NCBI GenBank assembly: GCA_000341795.1
Contig: AODO01000040.1
Span: 1-64,000, forward strand
Length of the DNA: 64,000 nt
Source of the DNA: Rhodococcus triatomae BKS 15-14
GTDB lineage: Bacteria > Actinomycetota > Actinomycetes > Mycobacteriales > Mycobacteriaceae
Direction of reading: 5' to 3'
Each line of letters starts with the position of its first letter. Positions within the stretch are counted from its first letter, which is position 1. Shown here one piece after another: positions 17,363 through 25,603 of the stretch. The notes under the pieces are model-generated. The model saw only the letters and a list, made by a program, of their open reading frames with translations, did not search any database and was not told the DNA's origin. Position numbers and translations under genes: made by a program.

Positions 17363-18816
17363 GCCGCGCCCCGGGTCCAGGCCGGGCCCGCGTCGGGGGC
17401 GTCGGTGCGCTGCACGGTGGCCTGGATCAGCCCGTACGGGCGGTCGTCGGCGTGGAACACCTCGTTGGGGTTGTCCAGTCCGAACGGGCTCAGGTCGTAG
17501 TCGAAGTGGTGCTTGTTGGGTGCGGCGAGCCGGACCTCCGCGATCGTCGGATACGCCTCGAGCGCAGCCTTGCCCATCTCGAACAACGTCTGTTGCAGCG
17601 CCAGGGAGTGGACCTCGGCGAACCGTTCGACGAACAGTGCCCGCACCCCGATGTAGGTTGCCTCCCAGTCGACATCGGTAGTCGTGTAGCGCCATTCGGC
17701 GATCAGCGTCGTCGCCAGGATGCGGTCCTCGGTGGGGGTGAGGGTGGTGTACTCGTCGACGAGGAACCCGGAGAACGCGGAACCGGTGGACTTGAGGAGT
17801 GTGAGGTCCTGGAGGCCGGCGGTCACCCAGGTGCGCTGTTCGGGACCGATACCCTCCACCGTGACGGCTGCGGTGCGCACCTCCTGGCCCTGCCGGATCC
17901 AGGTGTGATCGTGTTCGCGGCCATCGACCCTGGCGCGTGCCCACGTGTACTCCTCGATGTCGATCCGAGCGCAGCGCACCGGCTCCACGTCGTCGACGAA
18001 GTGGCGGGCCAGTTCGAGGCCGTAGCTCTCGATCGACTCGAGACCCCGCTGTTTGGCGAAGGCGTACACGGTCTGCTTCTGCGTGTCGGTGGGCAGTACC
18101 GACGACTGGTCGCCGTGGAGGTGGGCGGCGGCGAAGTCGCCGCGCAGCGACGTCGAGACGCTGACGTCGCGGATCTCGTGCCGATCGGTGTCGCGGTAGA
18201 TGCGGACGACCCGGTTCTCGGACTTGCCGTACTGATGCGGACCGAGGACGATCTCCCCGGTCAGGTTCGTCGGTGCGGCGTGGGCGATCTGGGTGGCCAT
18301 GGTGTCGGTTCCCTCGTGTGTGGCGACTCGCCCGTCGGGCGCAAACATCTGCCGCAGTCGGTGTCGATTGATCTTGGCGAGTTCTTCTCTGGCGGTGTCG
18401 CGTTCGGCCTCGGTGTCGTTGGCGATCCGGCCGCGCAGCAGGTCGAGCAGTTCGGTTCCGCTCCGCCCCGCCGCGTGGACGAGGTACACCATCCGGTGTC
18501 TGCGCTCGTATTCGGCGCCGAGCGTCGCGAGTTCGGCGAGCGTCGCGGCGTCCGAGCCCTCGACGCCGGCCTGCTCGGCACGCGACCGGGGGTGGTCGGT
18601 TCGTTCTCCGATTCGGGGATGCCCGGCGAGCGCCGCGTCGAACTCCGGGCCGGGCAGCGCGGTCAGCGCGTCGTCGGCGGCGCCCAGCAGTGCGGCGACG
18701 GTGCCGTGTGGCCGCGCGGCGGAGAGTGCCGCCGCCCAGACCCTGGACTCGCAGACCTGGAGCAGCCTGGCCTCGGCGTCGTGTGGATCGAGCGCGTCGA
18801 ACTCGGCGATTCTCAC
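17359..18816 (-). CDS. Bifunctional OHCU decarboxylase-urate oxidase fusion
   Basis: 485 residues from a GTG overlapping the previous stop (GTGA). Residues 1-158 are UraD-like: 'GHPRIGE' with the catalytic His66 and 'ATLGAEYERRHRMVYLVHAAGRS'. Residues 173-485 are urate oxidase: 'GPHQYGKSENRVVRIYRD', 'SYGLELARHF', 'STGSAFSGF', 'PNKHHFDYDLSPFG'. This is the same domain order as Bacillus PucL. The join contains an in-frame ATG at 18300 with GAGGG about 12 nt upstream, so a free uricase could also be made. Together the domains take urate to 5-hydroxyisourate and, after UraH, OHCU to S-allantoin. Confidence 0.93.
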   Translation of the reverse strand: MRIAEFDALDPHDAEARLLQVCESRVWAAALSAARPHGTVAALLGAADDALTALPGPEFDAALAGHPRIGERTDHPRSRAEQAGVEGSDAATLAELATLGAEYERRHRMVYLVHAAGRSGTELLDLLRGRIANDTEAERDTAREELAKINRHRLRQMFAPDGRVATHEGTDTMATQIAHAAPTNLTGEIVLGPHQYGKSENRVVRIYRDTDRHEIRDVSVSTSLRGDFAAAHLHGDQSSVLPTDTQKQTVYAFAKQRGLESIESYGLELARHFVDDVEPVRCARIDIEEYTWARARVDGREHDHTWIRQGQEVRTAAVTVEGIGPEQRTWVTAGLQDLTLLKSTGSAFSGFLVDEYTTLTPTEDRILATTLIAEWRYTTTDVDWEATYIGVRALFVERFAEVHSLALQQTLFEMGKAALEAYPTIAEVRLAAPNKHHFDYDLSPFGLDNPNEVFHADDRPYGLIQATVQRTDAPDAGPAWTRGAA

Positions 18817-20144
18817 AGTGCCGCCAGCGTGCGGATCAGCTCGGTCTCGTCGACGCGGGTGCTGTGGCCGTCGCGGACCACGACGTCACCGTCGACGATC
18901 ACGGTGTCGATGATCCGGCTGGTACCGGTCGTGAGGATCGCGGCGCCCGGATCGCGTACCGGCAGGGTCGCGAAGTCCCGGTCGAATCGGATCAACGTCA
19001 GGTCGGCGACGTCCCCGACCTGCACGCCACCGGAGCGTGCCTGCAGTCCGAGGGCGGAATTCGCGCCGCCCGAGGCGATGTCGAGCATCTGCTCGAATCC
19101 GAAGAGGTCGGCCCGGCGTCGCGCCGCCCGCTGCACGTACGCACCGGTGCGAAGCGACTCGAGCATGTCCTGGGTGTCGTTGCTTGCGGCGCCGTCCACG
19201 CCCAGCCCGACCGCGACACCGTCGGCGATCAGGTCGGGTACCGCGGCGATCCCGCTGCCGAGGCGCATGTTCGAGATCGGGTTGTACGACACCGCGACGC
19301 CGCGATCGGCGAGGGTGCGGCGACCGTCGAGGTCGAGTTCGACGCAGTGCACCGCGATCATCCGGTCCCACAGGAAGTCGTGGGCGGCCAGGTACTCCAC
19401 CGCACCCATGCCCGCGTGTTCCCGGCACATGAGGTCGTCGGTGGTGGTTTCGAGCAGGTGAATGGAGACGGTCATGTCGCGGGCCGTGGCGAACTCCCGG
19501 ATCGCGGCCATTCCCTCGGGAGTAACGGAGCGCGGGTTGGGGACGGCGAGCCCGACGGTGACGGCGGACCCCGCGGCGTCCCTGGCCAGCTGCTCGGTGT
19601 GGTCGAGGACCTCGACGAGCGGCTGCATGAGCCGCGGTTCGAAACCCCATTTGCGGGTGGCGTCACCGCGATCGGCGATGCCCCTGCCGAGTACTGCGCG
19701 AATCCCGGTGTCCCGCAGTCCTCGCAGCACCGCATCGTGCACCGCGGTGGACGGATGCGGCCACATGTGCTCGACGAGCGCCGTGGTGCCGCTGCGCAGT
19801 GCCTCGAGTGAGGCGGCGACGGTCGCCGCGTATGCCCGCTCCGGTGTGATCGCCACCGATTCCTCGCCCACCTGCAGCAGCCACTCGAGAAGCGGAACGC
19901 CTTCGGCGATGCCCCGCATCAACGACTGCTGCAGGTGGGTGTGGGTGTTGACGAATCCCGGGATCAGGTGGGCACCCGATCCGTCGATCCGGCCGGCCGC
20001 GGGCAGTTCGACCTCGCCGCGACCGCCGATGGCGGTGACGTATCCGTCCTCGACCAGGACGTCGCGGCCCGGCAGCCACCGACCCCCGGAGAACACCGAC
20101 ACGTCGGTGATCGCGGTGGTGGTCTGGGGGTCGGTGTCGGTCAT
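18813..20144 (-). CDS. Amidohydrolase, 8-oxoguanine deaminase-like
   Basis: 443 residues; GGAGGAG ribosome site upstream of the ATG at 20144. Metal ligands are visible: 'NTHTHLQQ' (HxH), 'SIHLLET', 'HCVELD', and 'GVDGAASND' (Asp), the pattern of the AtzA/TrzN/guanine deaminase subgroup of amidohydrolases. In this subgroup 8-oxoguanine deaminase converts 8-oxoguanine to urate, which would feed the coupled urate oxidase directly. Guanine or another aminopurine are alternatives. The gene overlaps the uricase start by four bases. Confidence 0.75.
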   Translation of the reverse strand: MTDTDPQTTTAITDVSVFSGGRWLPGRDVLVEDGYVTAIGGRGEVELPAAGRIDGSGAHLIPGFVNTHTHLQQSLMRGIAEGVPLLEWLLQVGEESVAITPERAYAATVAASLEALRSGTTALVEHMWPHPSTAVHDAVLRGLRDTGIRAVLGRGIADRGDATRKWGFEPRLMQPLVEVLDHTEQLARDAAGSAVTVGLAVPNPRSVTPEGMAAIREFATARDMTVSIHLLETTTDDLMCREHAGMGAVEYLAAHDFLWDRMIAVHCVELDLDGRRTLADRGVAVSYNPISNMRLGSGIAAVPDLIADGVAVGLGVDGAASNDTQDMLESLRTGAYVQRAARRRADLFGFEQMLDIASGGANSALGLQARSGGVQVGDVADLTLIRFDRDFATLPVRDPGAAILTTGTSRIIDTVIVDGDVVVRDGHSTRVDETELIRTLAAL

Positions 20145-20203
20145 GGTCGTCTCCTCCGGGTTGTTCGGGTGTCGAGCGGACTGCGCCGTCGGCTGGGGCG
20201 GGA

Positions 20204-20302
20204 TCAGCAGCTGGGGTTGTAGGGCAGGACCGTGTGGACGGCGCGGGCGTCCGCGGCGAACATGCCGATCTGGTGGCGCGCCCAGCGCAGCAGGGTGGTC
20301 AT
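20204..20302 (-). CDS. 32-residue coupled micro-ORF in purine operon
   Basis: ATG at 20302 overlaps the stop of the oxygenase gene as ATGA; TGA at 20206-20204. The product begins MTTLLRWARHQIGMF and ends 'TVLPYNPSC'. Every one of the 32 sense codons ends in G or C, which would be unusual for noncoding DNA even here. The gap to the amidohydrolase start is 59 bp. No family is recognised. The amphipathic, basic N-terminal half and terminal cysteine could suit a small partner or regulatory peptide; function unknown. Confidence 0.6.
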   Translation of the reverse strand: MTTLLRWARHQIGMFAADARAVHTVLPYNPSC

Positions 20303-21300
20303 CGCGCCGCCGTCGTCTTCGCGCCCGAGTAGTTCGCCTCGACCCGCTGCCGCAGGTAGTCCTCGGCGGTGATCGGCGGGTACTTGCCCCGCGGGCTCTC
20401 GATCAGGACGTCCCGGTTGGCCTGGGCGAAGAACGCGAGGCTGTAGCGGGCGCCTCGGTGATCCTCCGGCCCGGGCGATTTCACGCGGTGGAAGTTCGAC
20501 GGCAGCAGGTCGTCGCTCCAGCGCATGAGCATGTCCCCGATGTTGCAGGTGATCGCCTCGTCGGACGGCTCGATCGGGGTCCAGGCCTCGCCGTCCATCT
20601 CGCGACCGGGGCACACCTGCAGTCCGCCCTGGCCGTTGCGCTGGAACAGCAGTGTCAGGCAGTCGAAGTCGGTGTGGGCGCCGGCTCGCCAGACGTCGGG
20701 GGACAGCGGCGCGTCCTCGGGCAGTGCGAAGTAGTGCAGCAGCCGCAGCGTGCTCTGGTAGCTGACGGTGGAGGGATCGTGTGCGCGGGTGAAGAAGTCA
20801 CGATCGAATCCGAGCCGATCCGCGAAGCACGACAGCAGGCTCATGGCCAGCTCCCAGCAGCGACGCTCGAAGTCGAGCACGGTGTCGCGGAACCCGGACA
20901 GGTTCTCCTCGCCCGGCCACAGTCCGTCCATGTGTGGCCGCGTGATCTGGAACGACTCCTTCTGGTCGGGTGTGCCGATCGAGGGACGAACCTGGGTCAT
21001 CGACTCCCAGCCGGAGTTGAGTCCCTTCTTCAGCGTGGCCCTGGACTTCACGGGCTCGGGCAGCGCGAAGTACGCCTCGGTGGCGGCGAACGCCCGGCGG
21101 ACCTCGGCGAGGTCGATACCGTGTCCGACGACCTGGAAGAAGCCGATGTCGGTGGCGGCGGCCCACAGTTCGTCGGTGATCTGCTCGCGCCGGTTCTCGA
21201 AGTCGGACAGATCGATCCGGCGAACGTCGCGGTCGGTGGTGACGGTGCCGAGCGCGCCCATCCGGGATTCGCGCTGTAGTTCGGTCATGGTGTGGTTCAT
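20299..21300 (-). CDS. 2-oxoglutarate/Fe(II) oxygenase, isopenicillin N synthase-like (1)
   Basis: 333 residues. N-terminal DIOX_N segment ('GFFQVVGHGID') and C-terminal 2OG-FeII domain with the iron triad H209-x-D211 ('AHTDF') and H271 ('NFHRV'), and the 2OG-binding R285-x-S287 ('RYS'). It should use O2 and 2-oxoglutarate to hydroxylate or demethylate a small molecule. It stands between the transporter lipoprotein (35 bp upstream) and the amidohydrolase/uricase genes, so I infer a purine-type substrate. A second, distinct homologue lies in the divergent operon. Confidence 0.82.
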   Translation of the reverse strand: MNHTMTELQRESRMGALGTVTTDRDVRRIDLSDFENRREQITDELWAAATDIGFFQVVGHGIDLAEVRRAFAATEAYFALPEPVKSRATLKKGLNSGWESMTQVRPSIGTPDQKESFQITRPHMDGLWPGEENLSGFRDTVLDFERRCWELAMSLLSCFADRLGFDRDFFTRAHDPSTVSYQSTLRLLHYFALPEDAPLSPDVWRAGAHTDFDCLTLLFQRNGQGGLQVCPGREMDGEAWTPIEPSDEAITCNIGDMLMRWSDDLLPSNFHRVKSPGPEDHRGARYSLAFFAQANRDVLIESPRGKYPPITAEDYLRQRVEANYSGAKTTAAR

Positions 21301-21334
21301 GGGTGGTCCTGTCGATCGGGGTGGGTCGCGGTTG

Positions 21335-22507
21335 TCACTCGATGCCGATGGTGGCGTCGGTGAACCGGTTCGTGAAGAGCTGCTCGGCGGTCATGCCGGT
21401 GGGCAGGTTCGCGCCGCCCGCGTTCAGAATGGGCACGAGGTCGTCGATGGTGTGCTGGGTGCGGGCCGGGTCGTAGGTGCCGACCGAGCCGTCCGCCTCG
21501 TTCGCGATGAGGCCGTCGGCGGCGAGCAGTTCGGCGCCCGCTGCGGCCTCGCCGGCGCTGTACGGCGAGTACGCGACGTCCTGGGAGATGACGTCGACGA
21601 TCTTCTCGTTCGCGGCATCCGGCGAGGTGACGAAGTCGGCGCTCGACTGCTGGACGATCGGCACCAGCTTGTCCAGGCAGGACGACATCGAGTCCACCTT
21701 GTCGGCGCGGACGACGAGGTTGGAGGCGTAGATGTCGAAGCCGACGTCCTTGACGAGCTGGTACTCGATCGGCTTGTTCCAGGCGGGGGTGTCCTCCTGG
21801 TACGAGTACGGCTCGGAGTTCGCGAATCCCTGCTGCGCGATGGTGGGATCGCCGACGAATCGGGACGGGGCGCCGTCGTAGGTGGTGTCCAGCTGGGAGG
21901 ACTCGAGCAGGCCCTTCGCGACGAGCCACTGCGGGAAGATCTGCTCCTTCGAGACCACGACGGTCGCATCGGTCTTCCCGATGTCGCCGATGGACGTCCA
22001 GTCGGGGTGGCTGGCCGGATCCCACATCAGGATCGCCGGGCTGTACTTGAGCAGGGGGGTGACGCCGACGACGGGCTGGTTGCCCGCGGCGGCGACCAGC
22101 TGGTCACCGTGGACGACACCGAGGTCGATCGTGTCGTCCACGTACAGCTGCGAGGTGACCGACTGGAATCCGATCGCGGGGCCTCCGGCCCGCAGGGTGA
22201 GGTCGACTCCGGTGTCCTTGCCGCCTGCGACGAGCGGACCGGTCACCGACCGGTTCTCGGTGTCGACGGTGTAGCCGGGGCCGAGCATCTCGAACAGCGC
22301 GCCCATGTCGGACTGCGGCTGCCACTGCAGCTGCACGTTCACGTTCTCGGGGCAGACGCCGGCGAGCTGCTGTTCCTGAGCCGCGGGCTCGAGGGCGACA
22401 TCCGACGCTTCCGCGGCGTCGCTGCTGGAGCACGCGGTCACGGTCAGCGAGGCGAGGGCGAGGACCGAGAGGCCGGCCCGCAGGCGGATGGTGCGTGAAG
22501 TGGTCAC
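21335..22507 (-). CDS. ABC transporter substrate-binding lipoprotein (NitT/TauT type)
   Basis: 390 residues. Lipoprotein signal: basic N-terminus, hydrophobic 'AGLSVLALASLTVTAC' with the lipidated Cys26, then a Ser/Asp-rich linker. The mature part resembles the NMT1/SsuA-like periplasmic-binding fold ('VNVQLQWQPQSDMGALFEML'; 'VTSQLYVDDTIDLGVVHGDQ'), which binds small heteroaromatic or sulfonate ligands. Its ATPase and permease are encoded divergently at 22815 and 23594. First gene of the leftward purine operon, so the transporter probably imports the substrate for it. Confidence 0.85.
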   Translation of the reverse strand: MTTSRTIRLRAGLSVLALASLTVTACSSSDAAEASDVALEPAAQEQQLAGVCPENVNVQLQWQPQSDMGALFEMLGPGYTVDTENRSVTGPLVAGGKDTGVDLTLRAGGPAIGFQSVTSQLYVDDTIDLGVVHGDQLVAAAGNQPVVGVTPLLKYSPAILMWDPASHPDWTSIGDIGKTDATVVVSKEQIFPQWLVAKGLLESSQLDTTYDGAPSRFVGDPTIAQQGFANSEPYSYQEDTPAWNKPIEYQLVKDVGFDIYASNLVVRADKVDSMSSCLDKLVPIVQQSSADFVTSPDAANEKIVDVISQDVAYSPYSAGEAAAGAELLAADGLIANEADGSVGTYDPARTQHTIDDLVPILNAGGANLPTGMTAEQLFTNRFTDATIGIE

Positions 22508-22617
22508 TGTGCTCCTCGTGATTCTGCGCGTGGTCCGCGCCGGAAAGGACGTGGGGAGAGGCGATGTGCGGCCGGGTGGTGGTCACCGGTGCAACGCTGC
22601 CAACTATCCACGGCGCG

Positions 22618-22633
22618 TGATTACATGCAATAT
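22618..22633. promoter_or_regulatory. Operator candidate 1, TGATTACATG motif
   Basis: TGATTACATG at 22618-22627 is the exact reverse complement of 22747-22756. As a 16-bp dyad TGATTACATGTAATCA, the left half is perfect and the right half has three mismatches. About 110 bp before the lipoprotein start. Confidence 0.45.
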
Positions 22634-22740
22634 CTGCTGTGTTTCGTCTGGGTTAACAACCTCGGATGACCTCGTTGGCCGCAAACCATCCAGCTCAACG
22701 ACCAAATGGTGACCGGCTCGTAACAATCGGTCATTCGGTC

Positions 22741-22756
22741 GTCATACATGTAATCA
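22741..22756. promoter_or_regulatory. Operator candidate 2, CATGTAATCA motif
   Basis: CATGTAATCA (22747-22756) mirrors site 1; the core TACATGTA (22745-22752) is itself palindromic. About 60 bp before the ABC ATPase start, near the expected promoter. The GntR protein at 25604 is the natural candidate ligand; this is inference. Confidence 0.45.
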
Positions 22757-22814
22757 ATGATCTCACTCATAAATTCACGGGGTTCTGCATGTAGGAACTG
22801 ATCCGGAGGTCGGA

Positions 22815-23597
22815 ATGGCTCTAGCGAACACGATGCGCGACGCGGATGCGCGCACCCTGACCAAGTCCACGGAGATGTCGTTCGACGGTGTGGTGAAGCG
22901 GTTCCCCACGGGGACAACGGCACTCGACGGAATCGACCTGAAGGTCGGCCGCGGTGACTTCGTCGCGGTGGTGGGGCCGTCGGGGTGCGGCAAGTCGACG
23001 CTGCTGCGGATGGCAGCCGGTCTCGACATCCCCACCGACGGCAGCGTCGCGGTCGGAACCGAATCCGTCGGGTTCATCTTCCAGGAGCCCACCCTGCTGC
23101 CCTGGCGAACGGTCCGGCGCAACGTGGAGCTCACGGCTGAGCTCGGGCACCTGCCCAGGGGTGAACGCCGGGACCGGGCAGCGGCCGCGATCGCCGCGGT
23201 CGGCCTGGGCGACTTCGAGGACCAGCTGCCACGCGCGTTGTCGGGTGGAATGAAGATGCGTGCTTCCCTTGCCCGTTCACTCGCGCTCGCGCCCGAGGTG
23301 TTGCTCCTGGACGAGCCGTTCGGTGCCCTCGACGAGATGACGCGCCTCGACATGCAGGTCGAGCTCCAGAAGCTCTACACGGAGAAGCGGTTCACGGCGA
23401 TGTTCATCACGCACTCGGTGTCCGAAGCGGTCTTCCTCGCGAACCGGGTGGTCGTCATGACCGCGCGACCGGGCCGGATCGCCGAGGTCGTCGACGTCGA
23501 CTTCCCCTACCCCCGGGGCCCCGAACTGCGCTACGACCCGCGCTTCACCGACCACGTCTCGCGGATCTCCGCCTCGCTGCATGGAAGTGCACGATGA
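22815..23597 (+). CDS. ABC transporter ATP-binding protein
   Basis: 260 residues. Walker A 'GPSGCGKST', Q-loop 'IFQEPTLLPW', signature 'LSGGMKMRASLARSLAL', Walker B 'VLLLDEPFGALDE', and switch 'FITHS'. It is of the SsuB/TauB/NitT class that energises import. RBS GGAGG at about 22805. Overlaps the permease start (ATGA). The matching lipoprotein is transcribed divergently. Confidence 0.92.
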   Translation: MALANTMRDADARTLTKSTEMSFDGVVKRFPTGTTALDGIDLKVGRGDFVAVVGPSGCGKSTLLRMAAGLDIPTDGSVAVGTESVGFIFQEPTLLPWRTVRRNVELTAELGHLPRGERRDRAAAAIAAVGLGDFEDQLPRALSGGMKMRASLARSLALAPEVLLLDEPFGALDEMTRLDMQVELQKLYTEKRFTAMFITHSVSEAVFLANRVVVMTARPGRIAEVVDVDFPYPRGPELRYDPRFTDHVSRISASLHGSAR

Positions 23598-24472
23598 CCG
23601 TCCTCGCTCGCCCCACCCGCATGGCTGCCGCCACTGCGCAGCGTCCGGTCGCCGGCTCGCGCACGTCCGCAGGGGCCGTGCGAAACCTGCTCGGCGGCAT
23701 CATGGTTCCGCTCGCCTCCTTCGCTGCCGCGATCGCAGCCTGGTACGCGGTCACCTACCTCGTGCTCAGCCCCGAACGACGTTTCCTGCTGCCACCGCCA
23801 CATGCGGTGCTGACCAACTCGATTCTCGACTGGACCCACCTGAAGCCGATGCTCGACGCCCTCCTCGTCACAACCCGGGTGGCGGCGTTCGGATTCGTAC
23901 TCGCAGCCGCCATCGGCGTCGGCGTCGGTGTCCTCATGAGCAGGGCGCGCTGGCTCGAGCGCGCGATCTATCCGTACGCCGTTGTGCTTCAGGTCATTCC
24001 GATCCTCGCGATCGTGCCCCTGATCGGACTGTGGTTCGGGTACGGCACCTTCGCCCGCGTCCTGGTGTGCGTCCTCATCGCCGCGTTCCCGATCATCACC
24101 AACACGCACTTCGGACTCCAGTCCGTCGATCGCGGACAACACGAACTGTTCACGCTGGCCCGGGCGTCCGCGTGGGACCGGTTGATCAAACTCGAACTGC
24201 CGTCGGCCCTTCCGTCCATCCTCACCGGTATCCGCACCGCCGCAGGGCTCGTCGTGGTCGGAGCGATCATCGGCGACATGTTCTTCGCCAAGGGTGACCC
24301 GGGAATCGGCACCCTGCTCGACGTCTACCGCAGCCGCCTGCAGTCCGAGGACCTCTTCGCCGCGATCGTCCTCGCCTCCCTGCTCGGGGTGGCCGTGTTC
24401 ATGCTCTTCGGTGCCCTGTCGAAGGTTCTGATCGGCAGCTGGCACTCCTCCGCCGACACCAGCAAGAAGTAG
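23594..24472 (+). CDS. ABC transporter permease
   Basis: 292 residues with about six transmembrane segments; the first lies near residues 35-58. The cytoplasmic EAA-like loop is around 'QHELFTLARASAWDRLIKLELPSALPSIL', conserved in SsuC/TauC permeases. It forms the channel with the ATPase at 22815 and the lipoprotein at 21335. The oxygenase start is 14 nt after its stop, so uptake and oxidation are co-transcribed. Confidence 0.9.
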   Translation: MTVLARPTRMAAATAQRPVAGSRTSAGAVRNLLGGIMVPLASFAAAIAAWYAVTYLVLSPERRFLLPPPHAVLTNSILDWTHLKPMLDALLVTTRVAAFGFVLAAAIGVGVGVLMSRARWLERAIYPYAVVLQVIPILAIVPLIGLWFGYGTFARVLVCVLIAAFPIITNTHFGLQSVDRGQHELFTLARASAWDRLIKLELPSALPSILTGIRTAAGLVVVGAIIGDMFFAKGDPGIGTLLDVYRSRLQSEDLFAAIVLASLLGVAVFMLFGALSKVLIGSWHSSADTSKK

Positions 24473-24485
24473 GAGTACACGACAC

Positions 24486-25532
24486 ATGCACGACAACACC
24501 TCGTTCGACGTTCCGACCGTCGACATCAGCCCCTACCTCGCGGACACGCCCGATCCGGCGGCCTGCGCCGAGGTGGCCGCGCAGCTCGACCGCGCCTGCC
24601 GCGACGTCGGCTTCGTCCAGATCGTCGGGCACGGGATACCGGAGAGTGTCCAGGCAGATCTCGCCGCGGCCCTCGACGAGTTCTTCGCTCTTCCCATCGA
24701 CACGAAGAAGGCGTACCGGCGGCCCGGAGAGAACCGCGGCTACGCACCGCCGAAGTCCGAGTCCCTCAGCATGAGCCTCGGGGTGGCGTCCGCGTCGGCG
24801 ATGAACGACTTCTACGAGGCGATCACCGTCGGGTCCGAGGCCTCGGATTTCCCCGGGCTCGATCTTCCCGAGGTCAGCTACCCGCACAACACCTGGCCGG
24901 TGGCGGCGCCGTCGTTCCGCGAGCCCGTGGAGGAGTACTTCTGTCGCGCGCAAGCCCTGTCTCGGACGCTGATGCGCGCGTTCACCGACGCACTCGAGCT
25001 CGAGGCCGGGTACTTCGACACCCTCGTCGACCACTCGATCGAGGTGTTGAAGATGAACAACTACGCACTACCCGAATCCGAGATCGAGATGGCCGACGAT
25101 CTCACGGGGATGGGAGCCCACACCGACTTCGGGATCCTCACGGTGTTGTGGGCGGACCGGGTTCCCGGCCTCCAGGTACTGGGCGGCGACGGCCGCTGGC
25201 ACGACGTCCAACCCGCGGAGGGCGCTCTGCTGGTCAATCTCGGTGACGCACTGGCCAGGTGGACGAACGACCGCTGGCGATCCACCATCCACCGCGTCGA
25301 TCCACCGGTCGTGGACGGCCGGATCGTCCGCAGGCGGTCGGCGGCGTTCTTCTTCGACGGAAATCACGACGCGGTGATCGAGACGCTGCCCGGCTGCGTG
25401 GCAGCAGGCGAGACGGGCTACCCGCCGATCACCGTCGCCGAGAACATCGCCGCGAAGCTCGCCGGCATGAAGGGCGGTGTCGCGCCGGCCGGCCTCCGGG
25501 AAGCCGAGCGGGTTCTTGCGGCGCACACCTGA
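24486..25532 (+). CDS. 2-oxoglutarate/Fe(II) oxygenase, isopenicillin N synthase-like (2)
   Basis: 348 residues. DIOX_N 'GFVQIVGHGIP' near residue 42, iron triad H212-x-D214 ('AHTDF') and H269 ('STIHRV'), 2OG-binding R283-x-S285. It is in the same family as the 20299-21300 protein but clearly diverged, so the two likely perform different steps or act on different substrates. It follows the transporter permease in one operon. I infer oxidation of the imported heterocycle; the product is not known. Confidence 0.82.
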   Translation: MHDNTSFDVPTVDISPYLADTPDPAACAEVAAQLDRACRDVGFVQIVGHGIPESVQADLAAALDEFFALPIDTKKAYRRPGENRGYAPPKSESLSMSLGVASASAMNDFYEAITVGSEASDFPGLDLPEVSYPHNTWPVAAPSFREPVEEYFCRAQALSRTLMRAFTDALELEAGYFDTLVDHSIEVLKMNNYALPESEIEMADDLTGMGAHTDFGILTVLWADRVPGLQVLGGDGRWHDVQPAEGALLVNLGDALARWTNDRWRSTIHRVDPPVVDGRIVRRRSAAFFFDGNHDAVIETLPGCVAAGETGYPPITVAENIAAKLAGMKGGVAPAGLREAERVLAAHT

Positions 25533-25603
25533 GTCCGGACGATCGAGGGGACGCCACACCCGCGTTACCGTGGGGCGTGGCCAACAGCAGCGGAGAAGCA
25601 CAG

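Larger units (their letters stand above)
22508..22814. promoter_or_regulatory. Divergent control region of purine locus
   Basis: A 307-bp region without a gene, between the lipoprotein and ABC ATPase genes. It is locally A/T-richer than the coding DNA. It must hold the promoters of both operons; it also contains two copies of a TGATTACATG-type motif in opposite orientation (22618-22633 and 22741-22756). No riboswitch fold is recognised. Confidence 0.6.

Noticed and set aside
20768-22498. A 576-codon plus-strand frame across the oxygenase and lipoprotein genes
   Set aside because: Antisense shadow; the lipoprotein signal, binding-protein fold and operon overlaps support the minus-strand genes.
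22508-22814. Purine riboswitch in the divergent control region
   Set aside because: No purine aptamer core or conserved junction is recognisable.
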